Numbered from the stretch's first letter, positions 1 to 8,498 are shown. The stretch is 56,232 nt of DNA from Streptomyces roseochromogenus subsp. oscitans DS 12.976 (GCF_000497445.1 NZ_CM002285.1:406829-463060); one strand, 5' to 3'. Notes: a model not told the origin generated them from the sequence alone. A program made the numbers and translations.

Positions 1-1
1 G

Positions 2-763
2 GCGATCGCGCTGCGCACGGGCCTGCCGCTGATCGCCGTGCCGACCACGTACGCGGGTTCCGAGATGACCCCGGTCTGGGGCCTGACGGAACACGGGGTC
101 AAGCGCACCGGAAGCGACCCGGTGGTCCAGCCCCGCGGCGTCGTCTACGACCCCGAACTGACCCTCACCCTCCCGGTGCCGCTCTCCGTGACCAGTGGCA
201 TCAACGCGCTGGCGCACGCCGTCGAGGCGCTGTACGCCCCGGACACCTCGCCGCTGGTCTCGCTGATGGCGGAAGCGGGCGTCCGCGCCATGGCGGGGGC
301 GCTGCCGCGGCTGGCCGCCGAGCCCGACGACCTCGACGCGCGCGGCCGGGCTCTGTACGGGGCGTGGCTGTGCGGAACATGCCTTGGCGCGACGACCATG
401 GGACTGCATCACAAGCTGTGCCATGTGCTCGGCGGCACGTTCGGACTGCCGCACGCGGAGACACACACGGTGGTGCTTCCGTACGCCCTCGCGTACAACG
501 CGCCCGCGGTGCCCCAGGCGCTCGCCTCCCTGCACCGGGCGCTGGACACAAAGGACGCCCCGCGCGCCCTGCGGGATCTGTCGGTTCACCTGGGCGCACC
601 GCGCTCACTCGCCGAACTCGGCTTCAAGGAAGGGGACTTGACGTTGGCGGCGGAGCAGGTGACAGGAGAGCCGTACGCCAATCCACGCCCGGTCACGGCG
701 GAGGGTGTCCTCGCGGTCCTCCTGGCGGCGTACGAGGGACGGGAACCCACCGTCTCGCCCTGA
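2..763 (+). CDS. Maleylacetate reductase-like iron-containing alcohol dehydrogenase, C-terminal part
   Basis: The reading frame is open from base 2 and the start lies outside the window, so only about the C-terminal 250 residues are present. The fragment begins in the nucleotide-binding part (PTTYAGSEMTPVWG) and carries the metal-site histidines of group III iron-containing dehydrogenases (NALAHAVEALY, GLHHKLCHVLGG, LPHAETH). The pattern fits maleylacetate reductase, which reduces maleylacetate to 3-oxoadipate in hydroxyquinol, resorcinol and chloroaromatic degradation. The C-terminus is complete and ends in a TGA stop. The partner ring-cleavage genes would be expected upstream, beyond the left edge. 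A related Fe-ADH of other specificity cannot be excluded. Confidence 0.85.
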   Translation, partial: AIALRTGLPLIAVPTTYAGSEMTPVWGLTEHGVKRTGSDPVVQPRGVVYDPELTLTLPVPLSVTSGINALAHAVEALYAPDTSPLVSLMAEAGVRAMAGALPRLAAEPDDLDARGRALYGAWLCGTCLGATTMGLHHKLCHVLGGTFGLPHAETHTVVLPYALAYNAPAVPQALASLHRALDTKDAPRALRDLSVHLGAPRSLAELGFKEGDLTLAAEQVTGEPYANPRPVTAEGVLAVLLAAYEGREPTVSP

Positions 764-944
764 CCTCCGACCAGGAGCGACTGTCTCGTATGGAGACACC
801 GTGCCCAGGCGGTCTGCCACAAGATCGAACAGGGGGTGTGACCGTATGCAGGCGCGGCTGTTCCGGCATGCCCTCGACCGCTGTTCGCACGCGCGGCGAA
901 AGGCGGCGGGCCGGCTGCGCCAACCGTGAGGAAGGGCGAGCATA

Positions 945-1422
945 ATGGCTCGCGCACTGCTCCGGCGCCGGCGGCTCAAGGGCGCCTCGGCCGAGGCTGC
1001 GGGCCTTTCGCTCCCCCTCCGGCCCGGCGCGGGCGCGGTGGGCCGCGAGGTCGTCGACCCGATGGGCTCGCCCATGGCGGCCGCGGACGTCACGGTCACT
1101 GCGCTGGACACGCACCGCGTCATGGCCCGCGGCACGACCGACCCGTACGGCCACTTCCTCGCGGCGCTGCCGCCCGGCCCGTACAGTCTGCTGCGACAAC
1201 CACCTGCGTTCGGCCGACTTCCTCGACGTCGAGCGTTTCCCGTACATCGACTTCGCGAGCACGCGCTTCGCCCACCGGGGCGGCAGCAACTGGTCGCTCC
1301 AGGGTTCCGTCAGCAGAGGACCACACCCTGAACTGGCGCTCGACGCCGGCCCGCGGGGTCGCGGTGGTGGGCCCGACGGTCCAGCTCGAACCGGAAGTAC
1401 AGGCGATGTACCGGACGCACGA
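945..1422 (+). pseudogene. YceI-family protein remnant, frameshifted twice
   Basis: The gene starts at an ATG behind a purine-rich GGAAGG. The first part encodes a carboxypeptidase-regulatory-like fold (VVDPMGSPMAAADVTVTALD ... GTTDPYGHFLAALPPGPYSL), as seen in front of YceI domains in streptomycetes. At about 1190 the homology moves to the next frame (HLRSADFLDVERFPYIDFAS, then SNWSLQGSV), which is the YceI core. At about 1316 it moves to the third frame (VVGPTVQLEPEVQAMYR), which resembles the YceI C-terminus. YceI proteins bind polyisoprenoids in a lipocalin-like barrel. With an internal loss and three frames in about 480 bp, no functional product is expected. The end coordinate is approximate. 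Confidence 0.65.
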
Positions 1423-1575
1423 CACGCCGACGCCTCCGGAGCAGGCCCGAGTCGGCGACGCGTCGGGGCACCGACTGCCGGCGGCCGACTCGGCGACGGC
1501 GACCGGCGCCAGGAAGTCCGCGATGAGGTCAGGGATGGCTGCTTGGCCGCGTCGGCCGAGGCGTGGCCCGGGCCG

Positions 1576-2166
1576 TCAGGCCGGACGTTCCAGGGCGCCG
1601 GTGATCAGCGTTTCGAGTTGCTGTGCGACCTGGTCCAACGGCTCCATGCTGCGCTTGGCCCGGCACATGGCGATGGCGCCCTCGACCGAGGCCACGACGA
1701 GGGCAGCGAGTCCGGGCGCCCGGTCGGGATCGGCACCGTGCGCCGTCAGCGCGTCGGTCAGCAGCCGCTCCCAGCCCTCGAACGCCTCGGCGGCGGCGAC
1801 CAGGGCCGGCGGGATCTCGTCGGAGGGGGGCTCCTCGACGGAGACGGCCAGGACGGGACAGCCGGCCCGGAAGTCGCTGTCGACGACGATGCCTCGCCAC
1901 AGGGCCAGGAAGGCGCGCAGTCCGGCGACCGGGCCCGCGTCCAGTTCCGTGCGCAGGATGCGGGCGACCGCTTCTCCGGCGTGCCGCACCGCCTCGGTGG
2001 CCAACTGTTGCTTGCCCTCGGGGAAGAAGTGGTAGGTCGAGCCGAGCGGCGCCTTGGCGTGCTTGGCCAGCTCCCGGATGCTGGTCGCGTTCAGGCCGCG
2101 CCTGCTGATCATGTCGGCGGCACCGACCAGGATGCGCTCGCGCGATGTCGCGCCGGGCTTGGCCAC
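1576..2166 (-). CDS. TetR/AcrR-family transcriptional regulator
   Basis: This is a 196-residue repressor-type protein. The N-terminal helix-turn-helix is clear at residues 8-55 (RERILVGAADMISRRGLNAT, then SIRELAKHAKAPLGSTYHFF, then PEGKQQL). The remainder is an all-helical ligand-binding domain resembling the LmrA/YxaF group (SDFRAGCPVLAVSVEE is typical). It is divergent from the tautomerase gene, and the intergenic region holds two copies of a CTATAAC-N4-GTTATAG-like inverted repeat. It therefore probably represses itself and the tautomerase/alcohol dehydrogenase operon. The effector is unknown. The family assignment is firm and the regulatory target is inferred. Confidence 0.9.
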   Translation of the reverse strand: MAKPGATSRERILVGAADMISRRGLNATSIRELAKHAKAPLGSTYHFFPEGKQQLATEAVRHAGEAVARILRTELDAGPVAGLRAFLALWRGIVVDSDFRAGCPVLAVSVEEPPSDEIPPALVAAAEAFEGWERLLTDALTAHGADPDRAPGLAALVVASVEGAIAMCRAKRSMEPLDQVAQQLETLITGALERPA

Positions 2167-2184
2167 GTCCCTATTCCCCTCTGG

Positions 2185-2237
2185 CTATAACGCTCGTCAT
2201 AGTCTAGCGTGACCTCCGCCTATAACGACTGTTATAG
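2185..2237. promoter_or_regulatory. Tandem TetR-type operators in a divergent promoter
   Basis: Two 18-bp inverted repeats start exactly 35 bp apart. CTATAACGACTGTTATAG (2220-2237) has perfect 7-bp arms around 4 bp. CTATAACGCTCGTCATAG (2185-2202) is the same site with one arm mismatch. They lie between the TetR gene (start 2166, minus) and the tautomerase gene (start 2290, plus), where a divergent repressor would bind. Confidence 0.75.
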
Positions 2238-2289
2238 ACCTGCCCATCCCGACCGTGACCATGCGCAGAGCACAAGGGGAGACTCCGTC

Positions 2290-2730
2290 ATGCCGATGAT
2301 CCGGCTCACCGTCCCGTCCGGCGCCCTGACCGCCGATGGCCGCCAAAACATCCAGCGCGCCCTGGCCGCCGTACTGCTGCGCTGGGAGGGAGCGCCCGAC
2401 ACCGCGTTCTTCCGCGCACAGGCCTGGAGCTATCTCGTCGAGCTGCCGGAAGGGACTCAGACCACGGCCGAGGACGACGTGCCCCGCTTCCTCGTGGAGG
2501 TGACGGTGCCCCAGGGCGCACTGTCCGAGCGCCGCAAAGCCGGTCTGGTCGAGGACGTCACCAAGGCCGTCCTCGCAGCCGCCGGCCTCCCGGCGGACGA
2601 CGCCCTGCGGGTGTGGGTGCTGGTGCATGAGCAGCCCGACGGCACCTGGGGCGCCGGCGGCTCCGTCATCCGTCACGCCGACCTGGTCGCGCTCGCGAAG
2701 GAGCAGAAGGGACAGCGGGCCGATGCGTGA
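2290..2730 (+). CDS. Tautomerase (4-oxalocrotonate tautomerase superfamily) protein
   Basis: This is a 146-residue protein beginning MPMIRLTVPSGAL. The start at 2290 was chosen because AGGGGAGA lies 7-14 bases upstream; a frame open from 2209 would run through the operators. It reads as a duplicated beta-alpha-beta unit: PMIRLTVPSGAL in the first half, and FLVEVTVPQGALSERRKAGL plus VWVLVHEQPDGTWGAGGSVI in the second. This is characteristic of long cis-CaaD/MSAD-like tautomerases. The usual catalytic Pro-1 corresponds to Pro-2 after Met removal. The stop overlaps the start of the downstream alcohol dehydrogenase remnant (2723), so the two once formed an operon under the divergent TetR. The substrate cannot be told from sequence. 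Confidence 0.8.
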   Translation: MPMIRLTVPSGALTADGRQNIQRALAAVLLRWEGAPDTAFFRAQAWSYLVELPEGTQTTAEDDVPRFLVEVTVPQGALSERRKAGLVEDVTKAVLAAAGLPADDALRVWVLVHEQPDGTWGAGGSVIRHADLVALAKEQKGQRADA

Positions 2731-3705
2731 ACTGACCTACGTCGCCCGTGACACCGTCGAATGGCGCGAGGCACCCGACCCCCGGCTGCGGTCCGACGAA
2801 GAGGCGATCGTCGCCCCGGTCGCCGCCACCTCGTGTGATGTTGACACCGCGATCCTGGCCGGACACGCGACGCAGCGGCAGCCGCATATTCAATACAGCA
2901 TGGACCCGCCCTTCGCCCTCAGCCACGAGTGCGTGGCCCGGGTCACGGAGACCGGCGACGCCGTCACCACCGTGGCCCCCGGCGACCTGGTGGTCGTGCC
3001 CTGGTCCATCAACTGCGGCACCTGTGAGAACTGCCGTGCCGGACTGACCGCGCACTGCACGGCCGTACCGCACATGGCCATGTACGGCGCACCCATCGGC
3101 GGCAGTTGGGGCGGGCTCTTCTCCGACCTGGTCCGCGTGCCCTGGGCGGACGCCATGCTCGTCCTCCTGCCGGCCTCGACCCGGTCGTCATGGCCTCGGC
3201 CAGTGACAACTGGTCCCTGTCCTGGCGCCTGATCGCCCCGCACCTGAGGGCCAGACCCGGGGCCCGTGTCCTGGTCGTCGCACGCGGCAGCATCGGGTTG
3301 TACGTGTGCGACATCGCCCGCGCCCTCGGCGCGTCCGAGGTCCTGTACGTCGACCCGGACCCGGAGCACCGCGCGATCTTCCGCGGATACGGCGCCGCCA
3401 CCGCCGAGACGCTGGAGCCAGTCCGGCAGGGATTCGACATCGCCGTCGAGGCCACCGGTCGCGTCGACCAGCTCGCCCTGGCTGTCAAGTCACTCGTGCC
3501 GGAGGGCAACCACTTCCGCCCCGGCGAGCTGCCGCTGCTCGACATGTACCTCACCGGTGTCACGCTGCGCATCGCCCGGGACAACGTCCGGGGCCATATC
3601 CCCGATGCCCTCGACCTGGCACGCTCCGGCCGCGTCGACCCCGCCCGCGTCGTCTCCCACGTCTTCGACTGGGAGCATCTCCCCGACGCCTCACCCGGCC
3701 GCCCT
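2723..3705 (+). pseudogene. Zinc-dependent alcohol dehydrogenase (MDR family), frameshifted and 3'-truncated
   Basis: The ATG at 2723 overlaps the end of the tautomerase gene. The first frame carries MDR catalytic-domain features: a catalytic Cys in TSCDVDTAILAG, the GHE-like LSHECVARV, and the four-cysteine structural zinc lobe (CGTCENCRAGLTAHC). Near 3165-3175 the homology moves to another frame (PPAGLDPVVMASASDNW). It then continues through the Rossmann domain (VLVVARGSIGLYVCDIARAL, YVDPDPEHR) to VFDWEHLPDA at about 3690. There it stops abruptly and the DNA becomes the antisense of the next, convergent, broken gene. A one-base loss plus a 3' junction make it non-functional unless the frameshift is a sequencing error. 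Confidence 0.8.
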
Positions 3706-4690
3706 GGCGGTGGAGGGCGACGAACCGTCGGTCGCCCTCGTCGCCCTCCACGACGCACACCTCGGCATCGGCGGGCGGCACCCCGTACACCTGGATCCTG
3801 GCGTCGAACTGGTCGGTCCGGACGTATGAGATCGGAGTGTACGACTGCTGTGCGCCGAGGATGTTGGCGGCGGCGACACCTGCCTGTTCGGTGGCGTTGG
3901 TGCGGATCTCCAGTCTCAGCAGGGAGCCCATGGCGTCATGGTGCCAGCGGGACACGTCGCCGACGGCGTATATACCTTCAGCGGCACGGCTGGTGGCGTC
4001 GCACACCACTCCGTTGTCGAGCACCGGGCCGCTGCCGGCCGACCATACGGCATGTTGATGAACCGTCAGCCTGCCCACCGTCGTGCCGAGCCGGAGCCGA
4101 ACTCCGTGCTCGGTGTGCAGGTCGGCGAGCAGCCCCGCGACGCGGGGACCCAGTTGTGCGGCCATCGCCGCGCGTCCGGGGCCGGCGAGGGTGACGTCCG
4201 CGCCCATGGTCCGCGCGGTTGCGGCGATCTCGGCGCCGCGCACACCGTCCCCGACCACCACCACACGCGCGCCCGCCCGCAAGTCCGCCCGCAGCGCCAC
4301 CGCGTCGTCCACAGTACGCAGCACATGGACGCCCGCCGGCCCGGCCTGGCCTGGAAGTTCCCGGGGCCGTACCCCTGTGGCCACGACGACGGCATCCGCG
4401 CTCAGGCGGCGCCCGGAGGCGGTACGGACGGTGCGTGTGGCGGACTCCAGCGAGTCCGCCGGATCCCCGAGCACGAACTCGGCTTCCAGGAAGGCCAGTT
4501 GGAGCTCGCTGCGCAGTTTGGTGCGCTCGGTGCCCAGTGCGGTCAGTGTGCCCTGGTAGCCCTTGCGGCGCAGGGCTTCGACTGTGCTGAGCCCGGCGGC
4601 CGGGGAGACGCTCGCGGCCTCGCGTACCGCGGCATGCTGGTCCGCGAGCGGCTCGGCGTCGAGCAGGATGACGATGCCGTCGTCGTCCCG
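3690..4690 (-). pseudogene. FAD/NAD(P)-dependent ferredoxin reductase-like protein, degenerate at both ends
   Basis: The frame encodes recognisable parts of a ferredoxin-reductase-type flavoprotein: GLSTVEALRRKGYQGTLT, AEFVLGDPADSLESATRTVR, DAVVVATGVRPRELPG, the NAD-binding VVVVGDGVRGAEIAATAR and the second FAD motif EGIYAVGDVSRWHH. Several things are wrong. The N-terminal GxGxxG is scrambled (AASVSPAAGLST). The conserved segment after the first strand, normally with PYDRPPLSK, has been deleted in frame. The C-terminus ends at about residue RRFVALHRQGG, where the frame runs into the antisense of the alcohol dehydrogenase remnant. The long open frame beyond that point (down to 3560) is therefore a shadow. 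Confidence 0.7.
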
Positions 4691-4894
4691 CTGGTCAAAC
4701 ACTTCCGGTGCGATCAGGAGTGACGGGTCGGACCTGGGTGGTGACGGGTGCGCGCAGCAGGCTGCAGATCGCGTCGGTCAAGGCGAGGGCCGTCTGCTCC
4801 CAGGAGGGCTGGAGCGGAGCCGCCCCCGCGGCAAGGGCGCGCTCCAGCTGGGCATAGGTGTGTGTGATCAGATTGCGCACACAAGCAGCTCCCC

Positions 4895-5285
4895 GGCCTG
4901 CCGGTGCCGGTTCTCTCGCAGCACGTCGAGGAGTCGTACGCCACCGAGTTGCTGACAGGCGGGACCGGCGGGATCGGCTACCTGCTCAAGGACCGGGTCG
5001 GGCGGGTGGACGAGTTCTCGACGCCCTGGAGCGGGTCGCGGCCGGCGACACCGCCCTGGACCCGGAGGTCGCCACCGAACTCCTCACCCGTCTCCGCGAC
5101 TCGCCCCTGGACGCGCTGACCCCGCGTGAGCGGGAGCTGCTGAAGCTCATGACGGAGGGCCACGACAACACAACCATCGCCAAGGACCTGTTCGTCACCG
5201 AACGCGCGGTCCACAAGACTTCGGCAACGTCTTCCTGAAGCCGGTCCTGCCGCCGAGCGACAGCGGCCGGGGACGGTTCAGTCAC
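4895..5285 (+). pseudogene. LuxR/NarL-type response regulator remnant
   Basis: Three frames in succession give the C-terminal half of a NarL-type response regulator. The end of the receiver domain is LPVLSQHVEESYATELLTGG then GIGYLLKDRVGRVDEF. The linker and HTH follow (LDALERVAAGDTALDPEVAT; LDALTPRERELLKLMTEGHD; TIAKDLFVTERAVHK). The last helix is FGNVFLKPVLPPSDSG. The phospho-acceptor aspartate region is absent, so the gene is 5'-truncated as well as frameshifted at about 5020 and 5220. No partner kinase is nearby. Confidence 0.75.
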
Positions 5286-5449
5286 TCTTCCGATTCACAT
5301 CTAATGCGATTTCAGGGCACTTCGCGTACCAAGAGATCGAGAAATCGGCGCGCCACCGTCCACTTTAGAGGCATTTCACATAATCTTCGGTAACTGCAAG
5401 GAGTTGATCCGTCACTGAACGCATCCACCCCACTTCCATCGGAGTTGAC

Positions 5450-5734
5450 ATGAACAAGCTTCGCAAAGTTGCCGTCATGGTCGCTGCGCTCGGTAGCGCC
5501 GGCCTTCTGACGGCGGGCACCGCACACGCCGGCGGCCAGGGCGGCGAGCACAAGGGCAACGAGGTCCTGCAGAGCTCCAACTGCAGGTCCCACGACCTGA
5601 ATCTCGACGTCCTCGGCGAGGTCGGGATCCTCAACGGCGTGCTGGGCAACGCACTCGGCGGCGAGGGCGACCCCGGCGCACAGGACACCCACATCGGCTC
5701 GACCATGGGCTGCAACAACAGCGCCTTCAAGTAG
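5450..5734 (+). CDS. Small secreted protein with two cysteines
   Basis: This is a 94-residue protein preceded by GGAG five bases before the ATG. The N-terminus is a Sec signal peptide (MNKLRKVAVMVAALGSAGLL, cleavage likely after TAHA). The mature part is about 66 residues, Gly/Asn-rich, with a hydrophobic core (LNLDVLGEVGILNGVLGNAL) and one cysteine near each end (SNCRS, GCNNS) that could form a disulfide. This resembles a conserved family of small streptomycete exported proteins, superficially like chaplins or rodlins. Two strong hairpins follow the stop, so it is probably monocistronic. The function is unknown; a surface or aerial-hypha role would be inference. Confidence 0.8.
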   Translation: MNKLRKVAVMVAALGSAGLLTAGTAHAGGQGGEHKGNEVLQSSNCRSHDLNLDVLGEVGILNGVLGNALGGEGDPGAQDTHIGSTMGCNNSAFK

Positions 5735-5757
5735 GCGGATCTCGGCTCACCGGCATT

Positions 5758-5797
5758 CGCCCAGGGAACGCGCCACTGGCGCGAAGAGCCCTGGGCG
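5758..5797 (+). terminator. Nested inverted repeat after the small secreted protein gene
   Basis: CGCCCAGGG (5758-5766) pairs with CCCTGGGCG (5789-5797), enclosing a second stem CGCGCC/GGCGCG. It lies 24 bp after the stop codon at 5734. There is no T-tract, which is common for streptomycete terminators. Confidence 0.6.
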
Positions 5798-5813
5798 GAT
5801 GGGGGAGTCGGTC

Positions 5814-5845
5814 GGCGTCGGGGGCACTACAGCGCCCCCGACGCC
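5814..5845. terminator. Perfect 12-bp-stem hairpin, likely terminator
   Basis: GGCGTCGGGGGC (5814-5825) is the exact reverse complement of GCCCCCGACGCC (5834-5845), with an 8-nt loop. It sits between two convergent genes (secreted protein ending 5734, plus; Gln/Tyr/Gly-rich protein ending 5971, minus) and probably ends transcription from the left-hand gene or from both. Confidence 0.7.
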
Positions 5846-5970
5846 GGCACGCGTGAGGCTACGTACCTGGTGACATCACACACGCAGGGACCTCGGCACC
5901 GACAAAACCCGCATGCGCGTGCGGTTACCACGCGCGGGCAGGACCCTGGCGGGCGCTGTAGCGCATGAAT

Positions 5971-6384
5971 TCACCGACCGCCGTACTGCCCGCCTCCGTA
6001 CTGGCCCCCGCCGTACTGGCCCCCGCCGTACTGCCCCTGTCCGTACTGGTCCTGACCGTACTGCCCCTGACCGTCCTGCCCCTGGCCGTAATCAGCGCCA
6101 TACTGACCCGGTCCGCAATCATCGCCGTACTGCCCCCCTCCGTAAGGAGCCGGTTGCGGGGCATAGTGCGGTTGCGCGTATGGGGCACCGACGGCCACGG
6201 CGGTGGCCTGCGAGTTGGCTACCGCGGTGCCGCCCCCCACGGCCACTGCGGTGGCTTGAGAGTTGGCGACGGCGGTGACCTGCGGAGGGGCGCCATAGCC
6301 ACCGGCGAAGCTGACGCCGGCGCCCAGGGCGGACAGCCCCGCGACCGCAGCGGCTACGACCGCAGCGCGTTGAAACTTGCGCAT
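5971..6384 (-). CDS. Secreted Gln/Tyr/Gly-rich low-complexity repeat protein
   Basis: This is a 137-residue protein. The start at 6384 was chosen because AGGAAAGG lies 9-16 bases upstream and a signal peptide follows (MRKFQRAAVVAAAVAGLSAL, cleavage near VSFA). The mature region opens with a near-exact duplication (TAVANSQATAVAVG twice). It then becomes a Gln/Tyr/Gly-rich tail with about ten QYG units, the last four being GQYGGG-type. Such composition is typical of prion-like or amyloid-prone extracellular proteins. One cysteine is present (DDCGPGQYG). It is convergent with the two-cysteine secreted protein, with two hairpins between. The role is unknown; cell-surface polymer formation is only inferred from composition. 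Confidence 0.75.
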   Translation of the reverse strand: MRKFQRAAVVAAAVAGLSALGAGVSFAGGYGAPPQVTAVANSQATAVAVGGGTAVANSQATAVAVGAPYAQPHYAPQPAPYGGGQYGDDCGPGQYGADYGQGQDGQGQYGQDQYGQGQYGGGQYGGGQYGGGQYGGR

Positions 6385-6534
6385 GATTCGACCCTTTCCT
6401 GTTGATGCGAAGCCGGAATGGCGACGCGGTGTGAGCATAAATGCCTGATTTGTGATGATGTGGGATCGTGCGCTCTCCATATGCCGTGTCGGTTCACAGC
6501 GATACGAGCGGAGTTGGCGCCCCCGGCGAAGAGC

Positions 6535-6765
6535 GCCGGTTCCGTTGCCGTACTGTGCGAACTCTTCAACCTGACCCAGGATGAAAATCGTATTCTCGGC
6601 CCTATCGAGTTCATCGAAGCCAAGGTGAACCACGACGTGACGGTCTTCCGAGAATTGCTCGACTACGAGACCCACAAAGCAGTCGACATCCTCAACGACT
6701 TGGCGACCGACCGTCTTTATCAGGTCGAGAACTCCGCCGTCACCGAACTTCCCGCCGTCCGCAAC
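6535..6765 (+). pseudogene. Unassigned coding-like fragment (small exported protein-like)
   Basis: In the frame of 6418 the stretch LFNLTQDENRILGPIEFIEA followed by KVNHDVTVFRELLDYETHKA and DRLYQVENSAV shows streptomycete third-position GC bias and a regular amphipathic pattern. It reads as a real protein rather than a shadow. No credible start is visible and the frame becomes antisense to the AraC remnant at about 6765, so it is truncated at both ends. I do not recognise the family. Its neighbours are small secreted proteins, so it may be a relic of another. Confidence 0.35.
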
Positions 6766-6794
6766 GGCCGTGGGCGTCACGCCGGCGAACGCCC

Positions 6795-7405
6795 TGACAT
6801 CCAAACGCACAAGCTGCGCCGCGTGCTTGGGGCTGAGGCCGGTCTGGGTTCGGAACCGGGACCACAGACGCTTACGGCTCCATCCGACCTCGGCTGCCAG
6901 CCGCTCGACCCGGGCACCTCCCGGGTTCGTCAGCATCTCCCCCACACGAAGGCGATCTCCGGATCGACCGCTCGGCCCGCCTCGTGCCGTCGGGCCAGGG
7001 CGGCCTCCGGGATGGCGAACCGGTCGTCCCATGACCCGGCAGCGCCTAGTTGCTCCTGGGGCCGCCCAGCTCCCAAGAGGCGCCCAACTCCGCGTGCGCC
7101 ACGGCCGGTGACAGCCGTACCTGCAGGCACTCCATGTCCCGGCCGTACCCTCGGACGCCCCGGGACGCGAGCCCGACGACCACACTGCCGTGGTGCGGCC
7201 GGCCGTTGGCGTCGTCGACGGCGAGGAGTGCGTCACCGAGGTGGACGGCCACCGTGACCGCCGGGTTCGGGACGACGTTCAGGTCGACGGGGTCCGTGGT
7301 TCGAGCCCGGAATCCGGCCGTGCTGACCCGCAGCCGACCGGGGCGCGGCGGGGTGGCGATGTCCCACACCGCCGCGGCGTCACGAGCCGGCTCGGCGGAA
7401 CTCAT
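6795..7405 (-). pseudogene. AraC-family regulator, frameshifted and 3'-truncated
   Basis: The start at 7405 gives MSSAEPARDAAAVWDIATPP and an AraC-type sensing domain (VTVAVHLGDALLAVDDANG; LQVRLSPAVAHAELGASWEL). At about 7060 the match moves frame (EQLGAAGSWDDRFAIPEAAL; RHEAGRAVDPEIAFVWGR). It shifts again at about 6945 to the HTH (GGARVERLAAEVGWSRKRLW; FRTQTGLSPKHAAQLVR). The second HTH helix set is incomplete and the gene runs into unrelated plus-strand sequence near 6790. At least two frameshifts and a lost 3' end make it inactive. Confidence 0.75.
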
Positions 7406-7504
7406 GCCGCCAGGGCACGGAACATTCGTCCAAGACGGGTCGTCGCGGGCGCCACGACACTGGCTGCCACCGACAGCACCCCGGACCAGATGGGACCGCT
7501 TGTG

Positions 7505-7925
7505 ATGCGCTCGCCGATCGACCCGTTCACGCCCGCCGTCGAACTCGCCGCTGCCATACGCCGAAAGGAGGTGAGTCCGGTCGAGGTGGTGGACTGCTGT
7601 CTCGAGCGGCTGAACGCCTTCTGCCACCGGGCCGACGACCACGTCCGCAAGGCCGCGTCCGCCGCGGCCGACGCCGTGGCGCGAGCCTCGCGGTGGACGA
7701 CCTTCCGCCGTTCCACAGTGTCCCGCTGCCGATCAAAGACCTGCTCGACGTGGCCGGTTGGCCCACCTCCCACGGCTCCGCCGGCGCCACGCGGGCGCCG
7801 GCCGCGGCGTCGGAAGCGGTGGTGCGACGGTTCGTGGACGCGGGGTTCGTCCTGCTGGGCAAGACGACCACCTCCGAGTTCGGCGCCTTCCCTTCACCGC
7901 GACCGAGGCGCTGGGCATCTCCCGC
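7505..7925 (+). pseudogene. Amidase (amidase-signature family), N-terminal remnant
   Basis: The sequence opens with a typical amidase N-terminus (FTPAVELAAAIRRKEVSPVE; VVDCCLERLNAFC). It moves frame at about 7690 (LPPFHSVPLPIKDLLDVAGW; RFVDAGFVLLGKTTTSEFG) and again near 7880 (LPFTATEALGISRRPG). The lysine of the Ser-cisSer-Lys triad is present (PIKDL), but the GGSSGG segment with both catalytic serines is gone because homology ends at about 7925. It is frameshifted twice and truncated. Confidence 0.8.
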
Positions 7926-8300
7926 AGACCGGGCGGTGGCCACGCGCTTCTACAGGAGGGCGTACGTCTTTCACAGCACCGTCACGAGCTTCTGCGAGTC
8001 TCCCGGCTTCGTGCCGTCGGCGCCCACCACGCAGGCCATCTCCAGTCCGAGCCCGTACGGTTCCGAGTGCCACAGGGGCTGTGATCCGCCGGACACGCCC
8101 TGGTCCCGGCCGGCGCCCGCGCCGCGCGGCGCACGCCGGAGATCAAGGGGCCGGCCAGGCTGGTGCCGGTGTCCTGAGACCGAAGATGCGGCGGAATCGA
8201 CTTTGGAATGCTTGCCGCGGTCAGGACGCGCACTTTAGGTGGTGAGGTCTCGACGCACGGCCGACAAGGCGTGGACGCACCTGGGACGAGGATCGGGTGC

Positions 8301-8498
8301 ATGAAGAAGGTGCTGGAAGCAGCCGGGTTTGTGGCTCTGGTGCAAGGTGTGTTGGGCCTGGTGCAGGAATTCACCCACTGGCAGGTGGGTCTGGTGCAGC
8401 GGCTGTCGTTCTTCGACGGCTACGACGCCGTCGTGAGCTTCATTCTCGTCATGCTTGCTTGTGCGCTGTTCGCCGCGGCCGAGAAGCTCCGGCACTGA
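8301..8498 (+). CDS. Small conserved membrane protein
   Basis: This is a 65-residue protein. The start at 8301 follows GAGG nine bases upstream and gives MKKVLEAAGFVALVQGVLGL. The first half is amphipathic or hydrophobic (VLGLVQEFTHWQVGLVQRL) and a transmembrane helix follows (AVVSFILVMLACALFAAAEK). Proteins of this size and pattern are common uncharacterised membrane proteins in streptomycetes. No partner gene is evident. The following 220 bp up to the permease stop contain only a short open stub (LDFTDGTASYRLPSGHYAP) that might be the end of a lost gene. Confidence 0.65.
   Translation: MKKVLEAAGFVALVQGVLGLVQEFTHWQVGLVQRLSFFDGYDAVVSFILVMLACALFAAAEKLRH

Noticed and set aside
3560..3690. 3' extension of the flavoprotein frame (Arg/Gly-rich)
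   Set aside because: It is antisense to the alcohol dehydrogenase remnant and has the arginine-rich composition of a shadow frame.
4695..4880. 61-codon minus-strand frame (LITHTYAQLERALAAG) resembling a TetR C-terminus
   Set aside because: The similarity is too vague; no HTH is linked and the frame has no ribosome binding site.
7561..7575. Perfect AAAGGAGGTGA Shine-Dalgarno-like sequence
   Set aside because: It lies within the amidase remnant and encodes the conserved RRKEVSPVE segment; no start codon follows at suitable distance in a meaningful frame.
7978..8190. Minus-strand stubs, one with YGLGLEMACVVGADG, suggestive of a serine-hydrolase end
   Set aside because: They are short and frameshifted, and I cannot place them in a family with confidence.
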